Below, one piece after another: positions 46,643-54,401 of a stretch of DNA of 64,000 nt. Position 1 is the stretch's first letter, and the number at the start of each line of letters is the position of its first letter. The translations under genes were made by a program, and so were the position numbers. Below the pieces are notes generated by a model. It worked only from the letters and a program-made list of their open reading frames with translations. It ran no database searches and was not told the origin of the DNA. The stretch comes from Marivirga harenae (lineage in GTDB: Bacteria > Bacteroidota > Bacteroidia > Cytophagales > Cyclobacteriaceae): contig NZ_CP130565.1 in NCBI RefSeq assembly GCF_030534335.1, positions 1,385,501 through 1,449,500 of the forward strand, in the 5' to 3' direction.

Positions 46643-47083
46643 TTACTTGATTTGAATTGTTCTTTTTAATTCTTTTTGTTCATCCTTAGGAATCACAATA
46701 TTTAATATTCCGTCATGATAAGTTGCTTCAATTTTGTCTTCCCTGATATTGTCGGGAAGATGAAATGTTCTTGAGAAGGAGCCGTATTGTGTCTCTACCG
46801 AATGATAATTTTTTTCATCCTTTTTTTCCTCAAACTTTCGCTCACCAGATATTGTGATAGATCCATCGCTCATATCAATGTTAAAATCTGTCTTTTTCAT
46901 TCCAGGTGCGGCTACTGATATCTCAAATGCTTTTTTGCTTTCAGCAATATCGACTTGAGGATTGAAGTGCTGCATTTCTTTTCCAATACCATTAAAGGAC
47001 TCGTCAAAAAATCTGTCTAATAAACTTGAAAATCTTTTGTTTTCAGTATTAGGTAAACTTGGGTTATACTTTATAAGTGCCAT
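46643..47083 (-). CDS. Small heat shock protein, Hsp20/alpha-crystallin family
   Basis: ATP-independent holdase that binds unfolding proteins. The 146 residues contain an N-terminal arm (SLLDRFFDESFNGIGKEMQHF), the alpha-crystallin beta-sandwich (VDIAESKKAFEISVAAPGMKKTDFNIDM through DGILNIVIPKDE, with the GxLxxxxP-type signature) and a short C-terminal tail with the IQI anchor (KRTIQIK). Length and layout are standard. It precedes the DegP-like gene on the same strand. Confidence 0.95.
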   Translation of the reverse strand: MALIKYNPSLPNTENKRFSSLLDRFFDESFNGIGKEMQHFNPQVDIAESKKAFEISVAAPGMKKTDFNIDMSDGSITISGERKFEEKKDEKNYHSVETQYGSFSRTFHLPDNIREDKIEATYHDGILNIVIPKDEQKELKRTIQIK

Positions 47084-47351
47084 AACTTTTTTGTTTTAAG
47101 GTTTAACAATTAATTTTTAATGTTAACATAGAAAAATCTATACCAATTAAATTCTTTTGGTAAAATAAGACATATTGACACTATATTGAAATTTTATCAA
47201 CTAAAAACATGACGTAATGGCTGGTTTATTGAAATTGCTGAGCGTAAAACTGACGAAATATAGCTTGAAAAATATTTTACGATTTTTTTAAAAGAAGTAT
47301 TTGGAAATAATAAAAGAGCCTTGCATATTTGCATTCCCAAACGGATAAAAT

Positions 47352-47425
47352 TCCTCTTTAGCTCAGCTGGTTAGAGCATTTGACTGTTAATCAAAGGGTC
47401 CTTGGTTCGAGTCCAAGAAGAGGAG
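47352..47425 (+). tRNA. tRNA-Asn (anticodon GTT)
   Basis: Full cloverleaf: acceptor TCCTCTT/AAGAGGA, D arm AGCTCAGCTGGTTAGAGC, anticodon stem TTTGA/TCAAA with loop CTGTTAA (GTT at 47386-47388), T arm CTTGG TTCGAGT CCAAG. Discriminator G; CCA is not encoded. A terminator follows. Confidence 0.97.
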
Positions 47426-47426
47426 C

Positions 47427-47457
47427 AAAGCCTTACAGAAATGTAAGGCTTTTTTTA
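47427..47457 (+). terminator. Terminator after tRNA-Asn
   Basis: GCCTTAC and GTAAGGC pair around a six-base loop, followed by seven or eight T residues. Confidence 0.85.
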
Positions 47458-47685
47458 TGCCTATAGATTTATAAAGTTCAATTTGCTTTCGATCTGGCAA
47501 GCAGATATCTGGAATAAGTGGATTCTTTTTGCTTGGATTGATCTCTTTTCAAAAAAAGAAAGATCTTATTAAAAATATAAACTGCTCCAACTAAGCTGAT
47601 TTGGACAAGTCTGAAGGATTATTTCGAAGGAACACGTATAAATATTCTAGAAAACAAAAAGCTTCCTATTAAAGGAAAGCTTTTA

Positions 47686-47779
47686 TGACAAGTGCGGTCT
47701 GCCTTCTCTGAAGGACTAGAATAAGCTGAAGAACGACAAGAATCCCCAGGGATCGAATGTTCACAAGATTTTAAGTCTT
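47686..47779 (-). pseudogene. Degenerate tRNA-Leu 3' part (copy R1)
   Basis: On the minus strand it begins with AAGACTTAAAATCTTG, the anticodon arm of tRNA-Leu(UAA), continues TGAACATT like the variable arm, then diverges and carries extra hairpins (for example CCTTCAGAGAAGG) where the T arm should be, and ends in a decayed acceptor strand (CACTTGTCA). It directly follows the stop of the GIY-YIG ORF at 47780. The 5' half of the tRNA is absent. A terminator-like stem (47657-47685) follows it, as after the intact tRNA. Confidence 0.7.
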
Positions 47780-48016
47780 TTATCGTAAGCTTTTTAAAAA
47801 TTCTCTTCCAGAGCTGCTCTTTAACCATTTTTCATGATCCCTTGCTTCTTTTCTGTTAGAAAATTGTTTTGTGTAAATAATCTTAAATGGAGTGTAAGGA
47901 GCTGTAGTTTTTTCTCTGCCTTCATTATGCATTTTAAACCGATCCTCAATATTTGATGTGAAGCCTTTGTATATGTAATTTTTATGAATACTCTGAAGGG
48001 CGTAGGTAGTAAACAT
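47780..48016 (-). CDS. GIY-YIG nuclease-domain protein (copy 1)
   Basis: A 78-residue single-domain GIY-YIG protein. The first motif is TYALQS, the second YIYKGFTS (YIG variant with Lys), followed by the catalytic-type Arg in IEDRFK, HNEG, the strand YTPFKIIYTKQF and the C-terminal EKWLKSSSGREFLKSL. Short stand-alone proteins of this kind (UPF0213/Uri-like) are predicted endonucleases of unproven function. The stop codon is adjacent to a duplicated tRNA-Leu anticodon arm. It differs from copy 2 by about five bases, mostly changing residues, so both copies are recent and both remain open. Confidence 0.85.
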   Translation of the reverse strand: MFTTYALQSIHKNYIYKGFTSNIEDRFKMHNEGREKTTAPYTPFKIIYTKQFSNRKEARDHEKWLKSSSGREFLKSLR

Positions 48017-48049
48017 AAATACAAATTAGTATAAATGCCATAAAATACA

Positions 48050-48077
48050 AAAAGCCTCTCATTACTGAGAAGCTTTT
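48050..48077 (-). terminator. Terminator after tRNA-Leu copy R2
   Basis: Minus strand AAAGCTTCTCAGTAATGAG then AGGCTTTTT: an imperfect stem with T run, the same structure that follows the intact tRNA-Leu, duplicated with the array unit. Confidence 0.65.
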
Positions 48078-48078
48078 G

Positions 48079-48176
48079 TGCCAGGAGCGGGCTTGCCTGC
48101 TTTGCAGGACTTGAACCTTCCTATGAAAAAGGCAGGTAAACCCGCACGAACTAATGTTCACAAGATTTTAAGTCTT
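48079..48176 (-). pseudogene. tRNA-Leu 3' part with T-arm insertions (copy R2)
   Basis: Starts on the minus strand with the anticodon arm AAGACTTAAAATCTTG and continues identically to the intact gene through the variable arm to GTGCGGG. The T stem is then interrupted: about 25 bases precede TTCAAGTCC, and about 15 more (including CCTGCAAAGCAGG as a hairpin) separate it from CCCGCTCCTGGCA. So the TTCAAGT T loop is kept between two insertions. The 5' half is absent and the piece follows the GIY-YIG ORF at 48177 directly, so it cannot make a tRNA. Confidence 0.85.
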
Positions 48177-48413
48177 TTATCGTAAGCTTTTTAAAAATTC
48201 TCTTCCAGGGCTGCTCTTTAACCATTTTTCATGATCCTTTGCTTCCTTTCTGTTAGAAAATTGTTTTGTGTAAATAATCTTAAATGGACTGTAAGGAGCT
48301 GTAGTTTTTTCTCTGCCTTCATTATGCCTTTTAAACCGATCCTCAATATTTGATGTGAAGCCTTTGTATATGTAATTTTTATGAATACTCTGAAGGGCGT
48401 AGGTAGTAAACAT
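48177..48413 (-). CDS. GIY-YIG nuclease-domain protein (copy 2)
   Basis: A 78-residue GIY-YIG domain protein: TYALQS, YIYKGFTSN, IEDRFKRHNEG and EKWLKSSPGREFLKSL. It starts 62 bases after the 3' end of the intact tRNA-Leu gene, beyond a terminator stem, and could be made from readthrough of the tRNA transcript or from its own promoter. Its TAA stop lies at the junction with tRNA copy R2. Residue differences from copy 1 are Met to Arg, Thr to Ser, Arg to Lys and Ser to Pro. Role as a homing-type nuclease for this tRNA gene is an inference from position. Confidence 0.87.
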   Translation of the reverse strand: MFTTYALQSIHKNYIYKGFTSNIEDRFKRHNEGREKTTAPYSPFKIIYTKQFSNRKEAKDHEKWLKSSPGREFLKSLR

Positions 48414-48445
48414 AAATACAAATTAGTATAAATGCCATAAAACAC

Positions 48446-48475
48446 AAAAAGCCTCTCATTACTGAGAAGCTTTTG
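48446..48475 (-). terminator. Terminator after intact tRNA-Leu
   Basis: On the minus strand AAAGCTTCTC...GAGAGGCTTTTTG forms a stem with T run starting right after the tRNA 3' end, ahead of GIY-YIG copy 2. Confidence 0.72.
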
Positions 48476-48559
48476 TGCCAGGAGCGGGACTTGAACCCGC
48501 ACGAACTAATGTTCACAAGATTTTAAGTCTTGCGTGTCTACCAATTTCACCATCCCGGC
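48476..48559 (-). tRNA. tRNA-Leu (anticodon TAA)
   Basis: Complete 84-base class II tRNA: acceptor GCCGGGA/TCCTGGC (one G-T pair), D arm GTG AAATTGGTAGA CAC, anticodon stem CAAGA/TCTTG with loop CTTAAAA (TAA), a long variable arm TGAACATTAGTTCG, and T arm GCGGG TTCAAGT CCCGC. CCA is not encoded. It decodes UUA. This is the only intact copy in the locus; pieces of it lie on both sides. Confidence 0.96.
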
Positions 48560-48640
48560 TTAATTTAATTCATGCTAAAAAGCATTGAATAAATTAATTT
48601 TTTAATTTTTTTATACCATTTTGTCCAAACTCCTTTAGCT

Positions 48641-48737
48641 GAACTAATGTTCACAATATTTTAAGTCTTGCGTGCCTGCCTGTCTTTAAACTTTCATAAT
48701 TGAAGGCAGACAGGTCTACCAATTTCACCATCCCGGC
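48641..48737 (-). pseudogene. tRNA-Leu 5' part interrupted by a 40-bp hairpin insert
   Basis: Minus strand GCCGGGATGGTGAAATTGG matches the intact gene exactly, then 40 foreign bases (48714-48675) split the D arm between GTAGA and CACGC, then the anticodon arm (with one change, AATATT for AATCTT) and the variable arm up to GAAC. The T arm and 3' acceptor strand are absent. A dead duplicate located between tRNA-Gly and the intact tRNA-Leu. Confidence 0.85.
48675..48714. repeat. 40-bp palindromic insertion
   Basis: CCTGCCTGTCTT at one end pairs with AAGGCAGACAGG at the other (12 bp, two as G-U in RNA), loop of 16 AT-rich bases. Precise insertion: removing it restores the tRNA-Leu D arm without scar or target duplication. 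Confidence 0.75.
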
Positions 48738-48756
48738 TAAGAAGGTGGTATGTGTC

Positions 48757-48787
48757 AAAAAAATAAGTGAGCCTTATGCTCACTTAT
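48757..48787 (-). terminator. Terminator after tRNA-Gly
   Basis: ATAAGTGAGC and GCTCACTTAT form a 10-bp stem with a five-base loop, followed on the minus strand by a seven-base T run. It implies that tRNA-Leu downstream has its own promoter. Confidence 0.82.
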
Positions 48788-48797
48788 CTAACTTTTG

Positions 48798-48870
48798 AGC
48801 GGGAGACGAGGTTCGAACTCGCGACCTCAACCTTGGCAAGGTTGCGCTCTACCAGCTGAGCTACTCTCGC
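48798..48870 (-). tRNA. tRNA-Gly (anticodon GCC)
   Basis: 73-base cloverleaf: D arm GCTC AGCTGGTA GAGC, anticodon stem CAACC/GGTTG with loop TTGCCAA (GCC), T arm GCGAG TTCGAAC CTCGT. The acceptor stem GCGAGAG/CTCCCGC has an A-C mismatch at the fourth pair, unusual but tolerable. CCA is not encoded. Confidence 0.93.
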
Positions 48871-48947
48871 TTTTCCCTCAATGGGATTGCAAATTTAATA
48901 GGCTGCTTTTAAAATACAATAGCAATTCACAAAAATTTAAAAAAAAT

Positions 48948-49880
48948 TTAAGCTACCTGCTTTTTATACTGCTCTTTTAACTCTTTTGCTTCCTGCTTAT
49001 TTCTTGACTTTTTTATGTGTTTGGGTACAGCTTTTAAATCCCATATTAACCCTATCATTGACATAAACTTTAGTCCATAATAGGTTAAATCTACTTCCCA
49101 CCAAAAGAATCCTTGCCTGGCGGAAGTCTCGTAATAATGATGGTTATTGTGCCAGCCTTCTCCTAATGTCAATAAAGCTAACCAAACGCTATTTCTGGAT
49201 TCATCCCCGGTTTCGTATCGTTGGTTACCGAATTTATGCATTATACTATTAATTGAAAAAGTAGCATGATATAAAATGATCGTACTCAAAAAGAATCCAA
49301 TAAATAGTGTGGAAAAGCCTGCAGCTGTAAACATGGCAAGTACACTTCCTCCATTGACCAATCCGCCTAAAGCCATTACTAGTAGAGCCAGCAGGACAGG
49401 AGGTACCAAATAATTTTTATTTAGCCATCGCAATTCCGGGTATTTGCTGTAATCGGAAATTACTTTAAAATCAGTTTTTTTAAAATCAGAACCAATAATC
49501 CAACCCACATGAGAATACCAAAAACCAAAATGCAACATGCTGTGAGGATCTTTCAGGGTATCGCTGTTTCTATGGTGGTGGCGGTGATGTGAAGCCCACC
49601 AAAGTGCACCTTTTTGGGCAGAGGTCTGTGCAAAAAAAGCAATTAAGAACTGGAACCAGCGTGAAGTATTATAACTTCTGTGGGCGAAATATCTGTGATA
49701 TCCACCTGTTACCCAAAACATTCTCCAAACATATAGGAAGGCACAGACAGTCCAATCGAACCAAGTAGCACCTGTCCAAATTGCACCTAATGGCAATAAA
49801 TGGACGATGGCAAAACTAATTTCTTTTTTCCAACTGCCTTTTTTTCGAATCTTTAGGTTTTCTTTTACTGCAACTGCCAT
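48948..49880 (-). CDS. Acyl-CoA (delta-9 type) fatty acid desaturase
   Basis: Membrane di-iron enzyme that introduces a cis double bond into saturated acyl chains. The three His boxes are HRYFAHRS, HRHHHRNSD and EGWHNNHHYYE, in the order and spacing of the stearoyl-CoA desaturase family, with four hydrophobic spans between. The start chosen is the ATG at 49880 (MAVAVKENLKIRKKG), giving 310 residues; a start at 49952 would add 24 poorly conserved residues. The C terminus is Lys-rich. Confidence 0.93.
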   Translation of the reverse strand: MAVAVKENLKIRKKGSWKKEISFAIVHLLPLGAIWTGATWFDWTVCAFLYVWRMFWVTGGYHRYFAHRSYNTSRWFQFLIAFFAQTSAQKGALWWASHHRHHHRNSDTLKDPHSMLHFGFWYSHVGWIIGSDFKKTDFKVISDYSKYPELRWLNKNYLVPPVLLALLVMALGGLVNGGSVLAMFTAAGFSTLFIGFFLSTIILYHATFSINSIMHKFGNQRYETGDESRNSVWLALLTLGEGWHNNHHYYETSARQGFFWWEVDLTYYGLKFMSMIGLIWDLKAVPKHIKKSRNKQEAKELKEQYKKQVA

Positions 49881-50497
49881 TTTAAATAGTATGTAATTTA
49901 ATAAGTAAGTACAAAGATAGGACTTATCCCTTTTTAAATCTTGAAAATTCAAAACGATTTGATCTACAAAATAGTTCTGTGACTGAAATATTTAGATAGG
50001 AATTGAACACTCTTTTATAAAAATCAATGTGCAGAGTTTTAAATCGTGTTTCCTGAGATGGTCCTTTTGCCAGTATATGGCTAATTATAGAATGATTCAG
50101 TCCTCATGCATCGGTGAAATCTATAAGTAATAATTCATTATAAAAAATATGGTCTCCCTGCCAGAACAGCTATTGACTATGTCTAGCGAAAAATTTCAAA
50201 GTGGTTCATCTCACAGATTTACTATTTCAAGCACGGGATTGCGAAACAAAGTGTAAAGAATCTGTCTTCTCTGGATTTGGTATCGCGCCCAACCAAAGGT
50301 TAAGTTAAATCCGCAGTTGAGAGTTGTTTTGCAAATTGCTCTAAAAGAAAAGAAAACACCTTTTTTTAAAACCTTCGCTACCCCAACGCTCCCGAACCGT
50401 TATTGAGCAAGTTTGGCAACTGATATGTAGTCATTTATTGATTGAAAATAATGGACGATGTGCAACACAAATAAATAAATTTTTGTTGCGGATTATT
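49881..50497. other. Gene-free stretch of unknown content
   Basis: 617 bases between the desaturase start and the PAS protein stop. No ORF of convincing composition, no RNA gene and no strong terminator were found. The middle (about 50200-50420) is less AT-rich than usual intergenic sequence and contains an AACG/CGTT inverted pair, which might be the remnant of a repeat or a decayed gene. Short + strand frames there do not resemble known proteins. Confidence 0.45.
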
Positions 50498-51517
50498 TTA
50501 AGCTGATTTAATTGAGTCTGGATAGCTAATATAAGTGCTTTCAGACACTTTCAGGATTATTTTCTCTAAATTAAAAGCAGAGCTTTTCAAGTGGTTTAGG
50601 ATGACTTTACTATCTTCATTTACTTCTTCAAAATCCAGTAAATTCAGTAGACCAAGAATAGAAGCTAAAGGAGCTCTCACTTCATGAGCATTGATAAAGG
50701 CAATATCGTCTAATTTTTTCTCGGATGCTTTAATTCTCTTTTCCAGATTTACTTCTTCAGTGATGTCAGTCGATGTCAAAATGATACCCATAATATTTCC
50801 AGCAGAATTTGAAACCGGCTTCAACTCCATATCCATAACCTTTTCATAACCGCTTAAATTTTTAAAGGATCTACAAAACTTTTGTTTATGACCATTTTTA
50901 GTTTTTTCAAAAAGTGCTTTGAAGGTATTTGAAAAACTACTTCCAAAATAATGGAAAATAAACTCATTTAGTCTCAGCTCTTTGTGAGTGTACCATGAAA
51001 AAAATTCGTAAGCCATTGCATTGAATTCAATTACATCTCCATCTAAGCCAATTAAAATATTAACTTCATCAGCATCATTGAAAATAGCTTTCATCCAACT
51101 TTCAGTTGTTTCCTTTTCAGTTATCATGCTTTGTTGAGATTTACCCACTGTTGCCAGTAAATTAAAGCCTATATAGGTCCCATTTTCATCTCTGGAAGGG
51201 ATAATGTTGGTATGGAACCAGGAGGATGGACCATTGACATTCGAAAAAGCAAAGTTTCCATTCCAAGATTTTTGTTGACGGAGTAAGTAGCTTAATTCGT
51301 CTTGAATATAATCAGGAAGTTCACTGCATAAGTGTTGGAAAAAGTTTAATCTATCTAGTGTGTTTTTATCAATTCCTGTGACTTTCAAAAATGTCTCATT
51401 GGCAGAAAGAACATCAAAATTTTCATTAAGTGATAGCAGCACAACATTATCAGATAAGTAGTCAATAGGATCCTTTTTTGCTTTTTGTGCTTGTTCAATG
51501 TTTATAACTTTTTCCAT
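50498..51517 (-). CDS. PAS-PAS-DHp protein without ATPase domain
   Basis: A 339-residue soluble protein. Two PAS domains (VVLLSLNENFDVLSANETFLKVTG at about 25-135 and VNILIGLDGDVIEFNAMAYEFFS at about 150-265) are followed by a linker and an H-box segment (FINAHEVRAPLASILGLLNLL) in a two-helix hairpin. It stops about 50 residues later, with no HATPase domain. The HEVRAPLA block is almost the same as HVVRAPLA in the protein at 37071. Such a protein can bind a signal and perhaps accept a phosphoryl group, but needs another kinase. Confidence 0.9.
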   Translation of the reverse strand: MEKVINIEQAQKAKKDPIDYLSDNVVLLSLNENFDVLSANETFLKVTGIDKNTLDRLNFFQHLCSELPDYIQDELSYLLRQQKSWNGNFAFSNVNGPSSWFHTNIIPSRDENGTYIGFNLLATVGKSQQSMITEKETTESWMKAIFNDADEVNILIGLDGDVIEFNAMAYEFFSWYTHKELRLNEFIFHYFGSSFSNTFKALFEKTKNGHKQKFCRSFKNLSGYEKVMDMELKPVSNSAGNIMGIILTSTDITEEVNLEKRIKASEKKLDDIAFINAHEVRAPLASILGLLNLLDFEEVNEDSKVILNHLKSSAFNLEKIILKVSESTYISYPDSIKSA

Positions 51518-51750
51518 AAGGATCTTTAAACAGCCTTTAGCGTTAAATGTTTAGCTTTTGCTGCTGTGATGCCTTTGAAGCACACTTCAGGGAAGAGGGT
51601 GAATCTGTATTATATGTATCTACATATAATTTAAATGAGTAAACAAGTAAATTGTAGTTGATCCTTTTGGAGAGATAAAAAATTACAGAATTAAATTTAT
51701 TTAGCTTTTTCTCAAATGAATGCTATCAACTCCCACAAAAGAAAACTGAA

Positions 51751-54354
51751 TTATTTCAGCTTACTTTTTAGTTCATTGAGTTTCAAAAGGGCCTCAACTG
51801 GTGACATGGAATTAATATCTAGTTGATCTAATAGATCTCTTATTTCAGAAAGGACTGGATCGGCCTCGAACATATTTAGTTGATAATTATTCTTAGGGAC
51901 GGCCTCTATTTTTCGATTGGCTTTATCCCTAATCTTATCCTTTTCCAAATGATGCATTATTTCATTGGCTCTCAAAACCACTGGATTTGGCATTCCTGCA
52001 AGGTGGGCGACATGAATACCAAAACTGTGTTCGCTTCCTCCCTTTTTTAGCTTTCTCAAAAAGATTATTTCACCATCGATTTCTTTCACCGATACATTGA
52101 AATTCTTGATTCGAGGAAAATCATGCGCTAACTGATTCAATTCATGATAATGAGTCGCAAATAATGTTTTAGCTTTAGATTTCGGATGATTATGTAAAAA
52201 TTCTACTATGCTCCAGGCGATGGATACCCCATCATAAGTGCTCGTTCCTCTTCCAATTTCGTCCATCAAAACCAAGCTTCTATCTGAAAGGTTATTCAAT
52301 ATGCTGGCGGTTTCCGTCATTTCTACCATAAAGGTTGATTCACCCTTGGATAGATTATCTGATGCTCCTACTCTAGTAAAAACTTTATCTACTAGGCCAA
52401 TTTCAGCTGATTTGGCCGGAACATAACACCCCATTTGTGCCATGAGAACTATTAACGCGGTCTGTCTAAGCAAAGCCGACTTACCAGCCATGTTTGGCCC
52501 CGTAATAATCATGATTTGCTGGCTTTCATTATCTAAAAACACATCGTTGGGAATGTATTCTTCACCATGTGGCAGTTGTTGTTCAATTACTGGATGTCGA
52601 CCTAATTTAATATCTAAAGCGGTACTATCTGATATAGTCGGTTTCACGTAATCATTGGCTTGAGCGATTTCTGCAAAACTCAGTAAACAATCTACTTGTG
52701 CTATAATTCTGGCATTTTGTTGAATAGGGCTGACAAAGTCCATAGCATTTTGTAATAGACTATGAAATATCCTCTGCTCTATTACCACCATTTTATCTTC
52801 TGCACCCAAAATCTTTTCCTCGTATTCTTTTAGCTCTTCGGTAATGTACCTTTCTGCGTTAACCAAAGTCTGTTTTCGAATCCACTCTTGCGGCACTTTA
52901 TCTTTATGGGAGTTGGTCACCTCCAAATAGTAACCAAAGACTTTATTGTAGGCCACTTTTAAAGAAGTTATTCCAGTCTTTTCCATTTCTCGCTTCTGCA
53001 ATTGAAGCAAATAATCTTTTCCTGAGAAAGCTATTTTCTTCAATTCATCCAAGTCATGGTCCACTCCTTCTTTAATCAAGTTTCCTTGATTGGTATGTAA
53101 TGGAGCATCCTCCATCAATTGACCATCTATCAATTCATATAAATACTCACAAAGATTAATTTGATTGGAAAGCTTTTTCAAGGCTTGCTCATCAGATTCG
53201 TCCAATGCTTTTTTTAAGGGAACCATTAAACCTAGAGCCTTTTTCAGTTGATTCAGCTCTCGTGGATTTACTCTCCCAACAGCTACTTTAGAAATCAACC
53301 TTTCCACATCGCCCATTGATCTTAATGAAGTGTTCAGTTGCTCTTTCAGATCATTTCGATTATGAAAAGCCTCAACAATTTGCAGGCGCTCCTCAATGAT
53401 CGCCTTATCTTTTACCGGTAATACCATCCACTTCTTGATTTGGCGGGAGCCCATAGGAGTGAGGGTTTTATCTAAAATTTGAATAAGTGGAATTCCTCCT
53501 TCTTGTTGCGGATAAACTAGTTCTAAATTTCTGATTGTAAATTTATCCATCCAAACATATTTTTCCTCTTCAATTCTCGAGATCGAAGCAATATGTTCAA
53601 TTTTTTTATGCTCAGTTTCTTCCAAATAATGTAGAATGGCTCCCGCAGCAATGATTCCTTCCTCAAGGTTTTCAATTCCAAATCCTTTTAATGAATTGGT
53701 CTTGAACTGCTTAGTCAGTTTTTCATAAGCAAAATCAAAAGCGTAAATCCAGTCTTCCAAATGATGGACATTATAATCATCGGGAAATTTTTGAGAGAAA
53801 TGTTCTCTAGCTGACTTGGAATAAATGATTTCCGATGGCTGGAATCCTTGCAATAATTTGTCGATATAAGGAGCATTTCCAGAAGCAGTCATAAACTCTC
53901 CTGTGGAGATATCTAAAAAAGCAATCCCCAAAGTGTTTTTGGAAAAATGAATAGAAGCCAGATAATTATTCCTGCCTGTTTCCAACACATTATCATCAAA
54001 ACTAACGCCTGGGGTTACCAATTCCGTTACGCCTCTTTTCACAATTCCCTTTACTGATTTCGGATCTTCCAATTGATCGCAAATGGCTACTCTGTGCCCA
54101 GCACGGACTAATTTAGGGAGATAGTTATCCATGGCATGATGTGGAAAACCAGCTAATTCGATATGGGAAGCAGAACCATTTGCCCTTTTAGTCAGAATAA
54201 TATTAAGAACTTTGCTTGCTTTCACGGCATCTTCCCCAAAAGTCTCATAAAAATCGCCCACACGGAATAATAGTAAAGCCCCAGGATATTTGGACTTTAT
54301 TTGATTATACTGCTTCATTAAAGGGGTTTCCTTTGCTTCTTGAGTCTTCGCCAT
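51751..54354 (-). CDS. mutS: DNA mismatch repair protein MutS
   Basis: Recognises mismatches and small loops and recruits MutL. The 867 residues show the mismatch-binding domain with the Phe-x-Glu motif ([11 protein letters not shown], residues about 32-42), connector, lever and clamp domains, the ABC-type ATPase with Walker A GPNMAGKS (about 620), the Walker [13 protein letters not shown], and THYHEL. A C-terminal helix-turn-helix dimerisation region follows. Length is standard. Divergent from the TrmH-type gene. Confidence 0.98.
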   Translation of the reverse strand: MAKTQEAKETPLMKQYNQIKSKYPGALLLFRVGDFYETFGEDAVKASKVLNIILTKRANGSASHIELAGFPHHAMDNYLPKLVRAGHRVAICDQLEDPKSVKGIVKRGVTELVTPGVSFDDNVLETGRNNYLASIHFSKNTLGIAFLDISTGEFMTASGNAPYIDKLLQGFQPSEIIYSKSAREHFSQKFPDDYNVHHLEDWIYAFDFAYEKLTKQFKTNSLKGFGIENLEEGIIAAGAILHYLEETEHKKIEHIASISRIEEEKYVWMDKFTIRNLELVYPQQEGGIPLIQILDKTLTPMGSRQIKKWMVLPVKDKAIIEERLQIVEAFHNRNDLKEQLNTSLRSMGDVERLISKVAVGRVNPRELNQLKKALGLMVPLKKALDESDEQALKKLSNQINLCEYLYELIDGQLMEDAPLHTNQGNLIKEGVDHDLDELKKIAFSGKDYLLQLQKREMEKTGITSLKVAYNKVFGYYLEVTNSHKDKVPQEWIRKQTLVNAERYITEELKEYEEKILGAEDKMVVIEQRIFHSLLQNAMDFVSPIQQNARIIAQVDCLLSFAEIAQANDYVKPTISDSTALDIKLGRHPVIEQQLPHGEEYIPNDVFLDNESQQIMIITGPNMAGKSALLRQTALIVLMAQMGCYVPAKSAEIGLVDKVFTRVGASDNLSKGESTFMVEMTETASILNNLSDRSLVLMDEIGRGTSTYDGVSIAWSIVEFLHNHPKSKAKTLFATHYHELNQLAHDFPRIKNFNVSVKEIDGEIIFLRKLKKGGSEHSFGIHVAHLAGMPNPVVLRANEIMHHLEKDKIRDKANRKIEAVPKNNYQLNMFEADPVLSEIRDLLDQLDINSMSPVEALLKLNELKSKLK

Positions 54355-54401
54355 GCTTTTAGGGAAATGTTCTTAGTTTTGCAGTTCAAAGATGATAAAA
54401 T

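Larger units (their letters stand above)
47764..48531 (-). repeat. Tandem tRNA-Leu/GIY-YIG array
   Basis: The 16-base anticodon-arm string occurs at 48516-48531 (intact gene), 48161-48176 and 47764-47779. The unit between the first two is 355 bp and holds tRNA 3' part, terminator stem and GIY-YIG ORF. The second unit is 397 bp because copy R2 has 42 extra bases. The outermost tRNA remains intact; each inner repeat is only a 3' part. This is the layout of elements inserted one after the other in a tRNA attachment site. Confidence 0.85.

Noticed and set aside
47821-48502. ORFs of 67 and 94 codons overlapping the GIY-YIG genes in another frame
   Set aside because: They are out-of-frame shadows; the GIY-YIG motifs appear only in the frames at 47780-48016 and 48177-48413.
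47352-48870. CRISPR array or integron cassette array
   Set aside because: Repeat units are long, few and contain tRNA pieces and ORFs; no regular short repeats, cas genes or integron integrase.
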